Below, one piece after another: positions 51,753-58,039 of a DNA stretch of 64,000 nucleotides. The DNA lies in NCBI GenBank assembly GCA_002498725.1, contig DAIJ01000032.1, positions 1 to 64,000 on the forward strand, read 5' to 3'. The position numbers and the translations under genes were made by a program. The stretch is from Euryarchaeota archaeon UBA23. Lineage in GTDB: Archaea; Thermoplasmatota; Poseidoniia; Poseidoniales; Thalassarchaeaceae. Position 1 is the first letter of the stretch, and every line of letters starts with the position of its first letter. The notes below the pieces were generated by a model. It worked only from the letters and a program-made list of their open reading frames with translations. It searched no databases and was not told the DNA's origin.

Positions 51753-52040
51753 ATGTATTATAGGATTACCAAAGCAACAGTACGATCGGATAAGTTTGAG
51801 GAAGCAATGTCAACAATGGAGTCGTTGAGAGAAAGTATCGGCAAAATTAACGGCCTTGTAAGTAGCAATCTAGTACGAATAAGTGATACAGAAATGATAG
51901 GAGTTGCTGCTTATGAAAGTAAGGAACACTTAGAAGCATCACAAAAAGAATTCAGTGAGCTTATGGCGAAAATGATGCCATACATGGCAGGAGCGCCCGA
52001 AGTGTCTTTTGGAGAAGGAATTTTTTCCTTCAACTCTTGA
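51753..52040 (+). CDS. Small ABM/dimeric alpha-beta barrel-like protein
   Basis: A 95-residue protein with the ferredoxin-like pattern of ABM or YCII-like dimeric barrels: a first strand MYYRITKATVRSDKFEEAM, a helix (STMESLRESIGKINGL), strands SSNLVRISDTEMIGVAAYES and a helix KEHLEASQKEFSELMAKMMP. ATG 51753 is preferred; a TTG at 51732 is in frame. A TTAAAATT TATA-like stretch lies about 25 nt upstream of the earlier codon. No substrate can be inferred. It resembles in style, but not closely in sequence, the protein at 514-834. Confidence 0.55.
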   Translation: MYYRITKATVRSDKFEEAMSTMESLRESIGKINGLVSSNLVRISDTEMIGVAAYESKEHLEASQKEFSELMAKMMPYMAGAPEVSFGEGIFSFNS

Positions 52041-52082
52041 GTAACCCTCTATTTCTCATAAACAATAATAAATACCCTTTAA

Positions 52083-52448
52083 TTACTCAACTCTTCGAAG
52101 TGAAGGACCACTAGTAACTTCGATATATGATCCACCCGAATTAACTAATCGCTCCTTCAAGCGTCTATCTACTGTCAGAACTGGGCTACCCATTTCTATG
52201 GCCAAACTTACTAACATATCATCAGTATGAGACATTCCTTCAATATCAGAAATTCTTTCAGATCTCTTTTCAAGTAAGTCTAGTAACAATCCACTTCTCT
52301 TTTTTCCAAGTGCATGAAGCTCACTAGCCACTGAATCTAGAAGTAGTAATTTAGGAGATCCCGCAACAGATGCCATAGCAGAATCGATATTCAATTTAGC
52401 ATCAACTAATGCAGCCCAACCACAAGCGTCGATAAGGACGCTAGACAT
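52083..52448 (-). CDS. PIN-domain ribonuclease-like protein (aIF2-gamma-linked)
   Basis: A 121-residue single PIN domain with the acidic active-site residues in place: Asp in SSVLIDACGW (about 3-12), Glu in DSVASELHALG, Asp in HTDDMLVSLAIE and Asp in VLTVDRRLKERL. Such proteins cut RNA. Its position directly after aIF2-gamma is typical of archaea and points to a role in translation or rRNA processing rather than a toxin, since no antitoxin gene is present. The stop converges on the small protein at 51753-52040. Confidence 0.85.
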   Translation of the reverse strand: MSSVLIDACGWAALVDAKLNIDSAMASVAGSPKLLLLDSVASELHALGKKRSGLLLDLLEKRSERISDIEGMSHTDDMLVSLAIEMGSPVLTVDRRLKERLVNSGGSYIEVTSGPSLRRVE

Positions 52449-52452
52449 CTAT

Positions 52453-53700
52453 TCACCCCACGATGGTACCGTGACCAATTAATCGCCATCGGGTTCCAAT
52501 TCTACGTGAGAGAGTAATTCGACTACCTTCTAGAGCACAAATTGGTAAACGCAAAACCAAGGTAGTCTTCTTACCCTTGATTGCTGTTACTTGGCCAACA
52601 CTTGTTGCAGTTGCAGAATTGACCATTAGCATTTCACCGGGCTGTAATGGCCTAACTTTCTCTGGTTCATCATCACCACTAGCTACCATCTTCTGCATAA
52701 GTTCAAGATTTAGTTTCAATTCTTCCCATATTGGTGGTAATTCTCCTTCTCTAGCCATTACTTGGCCCGAAAGGTCATCAGCCTTAGTGACAAATGGATC
52801 CATTGGTGTAGCAACACCACACAATCCTCCAGCGTGAACAGTGTCGATATTCAATCCCCCTCCTTTGAGGGATTCGATATTTGTCTTGATTGGCTCCCAA
52901 CGAGTTTTGTTACCTTCCTTAACTCTCCTTCCTGGAGCGATAACAATGTTGTCTCCAACAGAGAATTCTCCTTTCACTACAGATCCTCCAATAATCCCTC
53001 CCTTCAGATCTTCTGGTCTAGTGCCTGGTCTATTGATATCGAAAGATCTAGCTACATACATCAGAGCCTGTTTTTCTTTACCATGGTCTGGAGTTGGAAT
53101 TGTTTCTTCAATTGCTTGAATTAGTACATCTAGATTTACATCATGATGAGCTGAAATAGGGATTATTGGAGCATTTTCTGCTATAGTTCCGCTAACAAAA
53201 TCTTTGATTTCATTGTATGATTCCATGGCTCTTTCTCGAGTCACAATATCGATTTTATTTTGTACGACAATAATATTCTCTATACCTGCGATTTCAAGTG
53301 CGGCTAAATGTTCTCTTGTTTGTGGTTGGGGGCATTTCTCAGTTGCAGATATGAGAAGTAATGCACCATCCATTATAGATGAACCTGATATCATTACAGC
53401 CATCAGAGTCTCGTGACCAGGAGCATCAACAAATGATACTACTCGGAGTAATTCTTTATCGTCATTTTTTCCACCATCAGGATGCTTATCTTTTGGATAA
53501 TAATTCCCGTTCTTTGTTTTATAGAAAGCAGTATCTGCGTATCCAAGTTTGATACTTATCCCTCTCTTTCTTTCTTCTGAGTGTGTATCAGTCCAAACTC
53601 CTGATAGAGCACGAGTAAGTGTGGTTTTTCCATGGTCGACATGGCCAACCATGCCAATGTTAACTTCTGGCTGTTTAGGAAGATTATTTGCCAGAATCAT
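52453..53700 (-). CDS. eif2g: Translation initiation factor aIF2 subunit gamma
   Basis: GTPase subunit that delivers initiator Met-tRNA. The roughly 415 residues show G1 MVGHVDHGKTTL, G3 VDAPGHETLM, G4 VVQNKIDIV and the PQPQTREHLAALEIAGI segment, followed by two barrel domains (SFDINRPGTRPEDLKGGIIG, then AGGLCGVATPMDP). The zinc-knuckle Cys residues that most archaeal aIF2-gamma carry between G2 and G3 are absent; the equivalent stretch (YYPKDKHPDGGKNDD) has none. ATG 53700 has GGGAG close upstream; a GTG at 53718 overlapping the S6e stop is the alternative. Confidence 0.95.
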   Translation of the reverse strand: MILANNLPKQPEVNIGMVGHVDHGKTTLTRALSGVWTDTHSEERKRGISIKLGYADTAFYKTKNGNYYPKDKHPDGGKNDDKELLRVVSFVDAPGHETLMAVMISGSSIMDGALLLISATEKCPQPQTREHLAALEIAGIENIIVVQNKIDIVTRERAMESYNEIKDFVSGTIAENAPIIPISAHHDVNLDVLIQAIEETIPTPDHGKEKQALMYVARSFDINRPGTRPEDLKGGIIGGSVVKGEFSVGDNIVIAPGRRVKEGNKTRWEPIKTNIESLKGGGLNIDTVHAGGLCGVATPMDPFVTKADDLSGQVMAREGELPPIWEELKLNLELMQKMVASGDDEPEKVRPLQPGEMLMVNSATATSVGQVTAIKGKKTTLVLRLPICALEGSRITLSRRIGTRWRLIGHGTIVG

Positions 53701-53714
53701 CAACTCCCACTGAT

Positions 53715-54212
53715 TCACTCCTCTTCATCAGAGGATGTCTCAGCAGGAGCCTCTTCTTCGAGACCAAAGATCGCAGAAAGAGTTCTCTTCCCTGTCTCTA
53801 CGACCTTCAAATTGATTTGTCTTGTATCCTGGCTGATTACATTACCACGTAGATTTCTACGTCGGCGAATCCCATCATACTTGTATCGATAGACTTGTGA
53901 ATTTTTCTTAACGTAGCGCTTCCCTTTGTACCCTACTCCTGGCGATACTAGAACGGATTTAACACCGCCACCATCTAGATCAGGTCTCATAGGACGTCCA
54001 GTTATATCGGATCCACCTGTTATTTGCAATTTGTAGCCGGATAGAGCTTGATCTCCTTCTCCAACGAACATACCATCAACACTATCTCCTATTTTCTTAC
54101 CTAGGAAATGATTGTAGTTAGATCCTGTAATATCTACAGAAAATGCCCTACCCTTGGCTTTAGGGTTGGTATCATTGATCACTGCCTTGAAGGCTTGTTC
54201 TCCGCCTGCCAT
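53715..54212 (-). CDS. rps6e: Ribosomal protein S6e
   Basis: Small-subunit protein eS6. The 165 residues begin MAGGEQAFKAVINDTNPKAK and hold KIGDSVDGMFVG, LQITGGSDITGRPMRPDL (the family hallmark GGSDxxGFPM, here with RPM) and RRRRNLRGNVISQDTRQIN. An acidic tail (EEEAPAETSSDEEE) ends it. ATG 54212 is chosen; the longer frame to 54269 covers the promoter. It heads the operon with aIF2-gamma and the PIN gene. A TATA box, CTTATAGG (minus, 54247-54254), and a palindrome (54265-54279) precede it. Confidence 0.95.
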   Translation of the reverse strand: MAGGEQAFKAVINDTNPKAKGRAFSVDITGSNYNHFLGKKIGDSVDGMFVGEGDQALSGYKLQITGGSDITGRPMRPDLDGGGVKSVLVSPGVGYKGKRYVKKNSQVYRYKYDGIRRRRNLRGNVISQDTRQINLKVVETGKRTLSAIFGLEEEAPAETSSDEEE

Positions 54213-54246
54213 TATGTCACCTGAACGGCCTCCCGACAGGAGACCC

Positions 54247-54279
54247 CTATAAGAGCGGTTCGGAATCACCTACGGTGAT
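54247..54279 (-). promoter_or_regulatory. rps6e promoter: TATA box and CCGTAGG-centred palindrome
   Basis: On the minus strand a perfect palindrome ATCACC-GTA-GGTGAT (54279-54265) is followed after 10 nt by CTTATAGG (54254-54247), which would start transcription about 13 nt before the ATG at 54212. The palindrome lies 52 bp upstream of the start codon, and 3 bp separate it from the cdc6 stop, so it could also serve as that gene's 3' end. Confidence 0.6.
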
Positions 54280-54282
54280 CGA

Positions 54283-55458
54283 TTAGCCTCTAAGAAATTC
54301 TTTCTCTATTCTACTTTCAAGAGTTGCAGGAGATGTATTTGTCATGGTTATGTGCTGAGTTCTACCTCTTCCTTCGCTGGCATTTGCAGATCTACTCTCA
54401 ATCAGTCCTTCAATTTCTAATGCTTTCAGATGTTTCCAAAATGTAGTATAACCTCTAGCTTTTACTCCAAACTCCTCACAAACTAATTGATACAATTTCT
54501 GGGCATCACCACTTGATATTTCTTCAGCTTTTTTCAGTCTTCTACAAATACCTAGTAGTACAAGTTTTTGATGTTTGGAAAGGTTGTCAACCTGCGCTGG
54601 CTCAAGTGATGCATTACGAAGAGTACTAGGTTGAACATCATCCGGTAAAACTTCACCTCTTCCTTCTTTTTCTGCACGACGTATTGCCGCATCTAGAAGT
54701 TCAATAGCCATTCTAGCATCGCCTACTTCAGCAGCAAACTCCCCTATTTTCTTCAATGTTTTTTTGCTGACTGATCCAGACTTACATGCAACTTCTGCTC
54801 TTTGCTCAGCAATCATAGTCAGTGTTCTGGAACCGTAAGGCTGTAACTTTAAGATATTTGAATGTCCTAATCGTGAAATAATAGCGGGTTCGAAGTATTT
54901 CATTAATGCAGCATCTTGGCTAACTAGAATTATTGATAACGAACCAGACTTGTCTTGGCCTTCATCTATACGCAGTAGTTTGTATATCAAGTCAGAAGAA
55001 TCTCTTCGAACAAGAACATCAACCTCATCAAGTATTAGCAATAGATGTTTTTCATGTGCTTGAAGATTACGACGAATTGATTGTATAATTTCTCCAGAAC
55101 TAAAACCACGCTCTGGGTGTCTTGAATCAAGACTTAATGCAATTTGTTGGAGAACTTGGGATCCTGTTGGATGATTTCTACAGTTAACATGAGTTACTAC
55201 AATTTTTCTCCGCCCTTCAAGATGACGTTGAATGTCATTTCCAAACCGCTGAGTTAGAACTGTTTTACCCGCTCCAACTGGGCCTAAAATTACTGCTTGA
55301 CAACTTGTTCCATGATTCTCAATACGTGAAAATATTGATGCAATGTCGCTGAGTTCCTCATCTCTGCCAACTAGTTCAGGAGGTATCCAATCATAGGATA
55401 ATGGACTCTTGTCTATTAGGACCTTTCCTGCTCCAATACGGTCAAGGTAGCCTGCCAT
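54283..55458 (-). CDS. cdc6: Orc1/Cdc6 replication initiator
   Basis: Origin recognition and helicase-loading ATPase. The 391 residues show Walker A VILGPVGAGKTVL (about 56-68), Walker B LLLILDEVDVLVRRD (about 138-152), sensor 1 SIILVSQD, the Orc1/Cdc6 sensor 2 region GDARMAIELLDAAIRRAEKE, and a C-terminal winged helix (about 310-380, EFGVKARGYTTFWKHLKALE). Length is typical. An imperfect palindrome (55507-55522) lies about 49 bp upstream of the start. Archaeal origins often sit near cdc6, but no clear ORB array is seen within the 91-bp gap upstream. Confidence 0.93.
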   Translation of the reverse strand: MAGYLDRIGAGKVLIDKSPLSYDWIPPELVGRDEELSDIASIFSRIENHGTSCQAVILGPVGAGKTVLTQRFGNDIQRHLEGRRKIVVTHVNCRNHPTGSQVLQQIALSLDSRHPERGFSSGEIIQSIRRNLQAHEKHLLLILDEVDVLVRRDSSDLIYKLLRIDEGQDKSGSLSIILVSQDAALMKYFEPAIISRLGHSNILKLQPYGSRTLTMIAEQRAEVACKSGSVSKKTLKKIGEFAAEVGDARMAIELLDAAIRRAEKEGRGEVLPDDVQPSTLRNASLEPAQVDNLSKHQKLVLLGICRRLKKAEEISSGDAQKLYQLVCEEFGVKARGYTTFWKHLKALEIEGLIESRSANASEGRGRTQHITMTNTSPATLESRIEKEFLRG

Positions 55459-55549
55459 TGTTCCTTTTGTTAGTTGCGCCGTTCTTAGTGATTATTCGCG
55501 TCAAAGACTAAATTTATTCAGTTTCCAGATAAATCATATCAGGGCTAAA

Positions 55550-56656
55550 TCAATGGATTTCATCAAATTTATATCCATTTTCCCACTTTTTCTCACCTAA
55601 AACTACTTCAAGTTCGTAAGGAGTAATCATTGGTTTAGCATACTTTACAGCATCATCTATAGCAATTCTTGGACATGCTGTATTAACAAACACATCAACC
55701 GGATAGAAATCAATTAGCTCAGGTCCGACATGTTCTAATGAAAGGAGATATCCTTTCTTTCCATGTTTCTCTAATTTCTTTTTCATTCTAAGTGCCAGAT
55801 TTCTTCTCATTTGTCCTGGTTTTGCACCAATTAGAATGCCAAATCTATTCTTGTCCATGGAGGACATGATTAGGCCAGAACGCTGCCTTAGTATTCTTTC
55901 TATACGTTCTCGTCCCATTTCCTTTGCCTCTCCAGTGTAAGGGTCTAACATAGCCAATGGTTTTCCTGTATGTAGAACCAGACCTATAGGGTGGAAATCT
56001 CCACTACCAAGGAATATGTAATGTCCAACAGTGGGGTCATCACCTGAGTAATTGCAACCCAGAACTTGACCAGGAAATGATAAGCGGGCGCCGCCAACAG
56101 GTATAGTCACATCAAATCCAGCATCTTCGAAATATTTTTTGAATGTTGGAAGTAAATGTAAATGTTGAATACTTCCAACTAAACCAAGTTTTGTATCTGT
56201 AAGCGGAGCAACACGCCCAACCATGTCTTCGAATTTCTCAAGAGCTTCTAATTCCGACAAAACAGGTCCAGAAGCACTGTTAAGTCGTTCTTTTGCTATT
56301 TCTCGGTGTGCTTGAAGAAATGGTATAACAGGTGCAATTTCAGGGACTCCGTCGTAAGTAACTGGGATAAATTGTGTGGGCATGCCTGAATCTATGTTCA
56401 TTTGAGAGTGACCCATGTGAGCCACTAGTTCTACACCAATATTCTGCATTTTATCATGAACTAAATCACAGGATCCGTAGCATGGATCTGCAGAAAGTAC
56501 AACTCTTGCCGATGTTTCAGTTTCTATCTGATCCATCATTTCAAGTGCCTGCATTTTTAGCCCCTCTGGAACTTGAAGAGCAACTAATCTATTGTCATTC
56601 TCCTTTATCCTCTTGACCAAATCATCAAGTTCGAAATTATGCCTACTCAGGTCCAC
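55550..56656 (-). CDS. dph2: Diphthamide synthase Dph2 (radical SAM-like 3-amino-3-carboxypropyl transferase)
   Basis: Transfers the aminocarboxypropyl group of SAM to a His of elongation factor 2, the first step of diphthamide. The 368 residues contain the three Fe-S Cys positions in their usual contexts: DPCYGSCDLVHDK (about 57-69), LGCNYSGDDP (about 200-209) and VNTACPRIAIDDA (about 326-338). The start MDLSRHNFELDDLVK and LVALQVPEGLKMQA are typical. It follows the phosphoribosyltransferase gene by 13 bp in the L10e operon, a translation-linked setting. Confidence 0.93.
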   Translation of the reverse strand: MDLSRHNFELDDLVKRIKENDNRLVALQVPEGLKMQALEMMDQIETETSARVVLSADPCYGSCDLVHDKMQNIGVELVAHMGHSQMNIDSGMPTQFIPVTYDGVPEIAPVIPFLQAHREIAKERLNSASGPVLSELEALEKFEDMVGRVAPLTDTKLGLVGSIQHLHLLPTFKKYFEDAGFDVTIPVGGARLSFPGQVLGCNYSGDDPTVGHYIFLGSGDFHPIGLVLHTGKPLAMLDPYTGEAKEMGRERIERILRQRSGLIMSSMDKNRFGILIGAKPGQMRRNLALRMKKKLEKHGKKGYLLSLEHVGPELIDFYPVDVFVNTACPRIAIDDAVKYAKPMITPYELEVVLGEKKWENGYKFDEIH

Positions 56657-56669
56657 TATAAGCCCCCAT

Positions 56670-57248
56670 TCAGTCTACAATCTCAACTTTGCCATCTATT
56701 ATATCAATACCAACTAGTGAACGAATTGGCCAATGTGGTTTTTCCTCATTCAAACGTTTTCGGCCTTCCCCTTTTTCGATTGCTATTACTACATCTTGAA
56801 GTATGACACCCATATCCTCAAATTTTTGTAAAAGAGGTTCTAGAGTGCCACCAGTAGAAATCACATCATCTACTATCACGATCCTTTCTCCTGGTTTTAT
56901 GTCGTTAATGAAAACCGTGGATTGAGAGTAACCAGTCGCCACATCAACTTTAGTTTCTCCTTCCATACCATAAGATCGCTTCCGAATTACTACAGTAGGC
57001 TTACCAGTAGCGTCTCCAACTGCTGCCAATAGTGGTAATCCCATTGCCTCAACAGTAACAATTAGATCAACTTTTGACCAATCTACACTTGACACAATTA
57101 AATCACGAGTTGCGCGTAATACGTCAGGGTCCATTCTTGGAATTCCATCTGAAATAGGATGTATGAAGTAAGGATAATCTCCCTTCCATATAATCGGCGC
57201 TCCTCGGAGTGAGTCTTGGAGAATCCTAAGAGGGCTTCCGGCAGTCAT
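56670..57248 (-). CDS. hpt: Hypoxanthine/adenine phosphoribosyltransferase (archaeal Hpt type)
   Basis: Purine salvage enzyme joining a base to PRPP. The 192 residues hold the PRPP-binding motif RIVIVDDVISTGGT (about 122-135), VEAMGLPLLAAVGDATGKPTV (base and ring pocket, read in part) and RKRSYGMEGETK, the flexible loop. The N-terminal GAPIIWKGDYPYFIHPISDG is typical of archaeal Hpt. It lies between L10e and dph2 with 12-13 bp spacings, a single operon. Whether hypoxanthine, guanine or adenine is preferred cannot be told. Confidence 0.88.
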   Translation of the reverse strand: MTAGSPLRILQDSLRGAPIIWKGDYPYFIHPISDGIPRMDPDVLRATRDLIVSSVDWSKVDLIVTVEAMGLPLLAAVGDATGKPTVVIRKRSYGMEGETKVDVATGYSQSTVFINDIKPGERIVIVDDVISTGGTLEPLLQKFEDMGVILQDVVIAIEKGEGRKRLNEEKPHWPIRSLVGIDIIDGKVEIVD

Positions 57249-57260
57249 TCCGGACCAACC

Positions 57261-57806
57261 TCAGACCAATCCCATTTTCCTTAAGTGATCTTCACCACGA
57301 GTTACACGAATAGTGTTCTTACATGGGAATTTCATACCTGCTTTTCTTAGAGCATCACGTGCTGCAGTATAATTTTCAGGAGTTGTGTGTATAGATACTA
57401 TCACATCATTTTTCTTTACTCTAGCAGCAGTTCCAACATTCTTTCCGAAGGATAGTCGCATTCCTTGCGAAACTCTATCTGCACCTGCACCTGTAGCCTG
57501 TTTATTCTCTCTTAGTATGTTATGAGGATATTTGTGAATTCTTAGAGCATAGCCTTGATCTCCTGCGGCATCTCTTATTGTTGCGTTAGCAACTTGTCGG
57601 CCTGCTTCAAGAGCAGTATGTCGTATTTGCACAGCATTGTCTACAGTCAATTCAACAACGACTGGAAATTCACCAGCCTCTGCTGCTTTTCGATTGCCCA
57701 TGTGGTAGCGTAAAATTCTGTTATTTGGAACACCGCCAGTGTATTCTCTTCGAGTGAAAGCTTGACCTTTTACTTGGCGATACATCTTTGCAGGCTTGCG
57801 TGCCAT
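57261..57806 (-). CDS. rpl10e: Ribosomal protein L10e (uL16)
   Basis: Large-subunit protein near the peptidyl transferase centre. The 181 residues follow the archaeal L10e pattern: MARKPAKMYRQVKGQAFTRR, EYTGGVPNNRILRYHMG, AVQIRHTALEAGRQVANATI, YALRIHKYPHNILREN, and RVSQGMRLSFGKNVGTAARV around the conserved loop. Start ATG 57806 with GAGGTTG upstream. It heads the L10e-hpt-dph2 operon; the TATA box TTATATAC and a palindrome precede it. Confidence 0.97.
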   Translation of the reverse strand: MARKPAKMYRQVKGQAFTRREYTGGVPNNRILRYHMGNRKAAEAGEFPVVVELTVDNAVQIRHTALEAGRQVANATIRDAAGDQGYALRIHKYPHNILRENKQATGAGADRVSQGMRLSFGKNVGTAARVKKNDVIVSIHTTPENYTAARDALRKAGMKFPCKNTIRVTRGEDHLRKMGLV

Positions 57807-57840
57807 CTTGACAACCTCGGGATCGGCCGACCTGCCCGCC

Positions 57841-57873
57841 GTATATAATGCTGAGTGAAGCCCCTACGGGGCT
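57841..57873 (-). promoter_or_regulatory. rpl10e promoter: TATA box and CCGTAGG-centred palindrome
   Basis: On the minus strand a perfect palindrome AGCCCC-GTA-GGGGCT (57873-57859) is followed after 10 nt by TTATATAC (57848-57841). Transcription would start near 57820, about 14 nt before the ATG at 57806. The palindrome lies 52 bp upstream of the start codon, the same distance as for rps6e. Confidence 0.6.
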
Positions 57874-57986
57874 CTATACTATCAATTCAATCAATTGATA
57901 TAATCCAGATTGGTAAGAAATTTTTATGATGGATTTATGTTACATTCATTATTTGTTAATCTCAATTTATTAGTTCCGATGAGAGT

Positions 57987-58039
57987 ATTGCTTATGCACC
58001 CTCGGCGCTCAGCCCGAGTCCACGTGCAGCGTAAGCAAT
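57987..58039 (+). promoter_or_regulatory. Long stem-loop in the mutS leader overlapping its start codon
   Basis: Left arm ATTGCTTATGCAC (57987-57999) pairs with GTGCA (58024-58028) and TAAGCAAT (58032-58039), a 13-bp stem interrupted only by a 3-nt GCG bulge. The loop contains a second stem, CTCGG (58001-58005) with CCGAG (58014-58018). The stem takes in the first two bases of the ATG at 58038. A TTTATTAG element at about 57965-57972 would place the transcription start near the left arm. Confidence 0.6.

Noticed and set aside
52083..52448. VapC toxin of a toxin-antitoxin pair
   Set aside because: No antitoxin gene adjoins it; the fixed position next to aIF2-gamma fits a housekeeping PIN protein.
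55459..55549. Possible ORB origin sites upstream of cdc6 (TTTCCAG)
   Set aside because: Only one partial match to the archaeal ORB core and no inverted array; not enough to call an origin.
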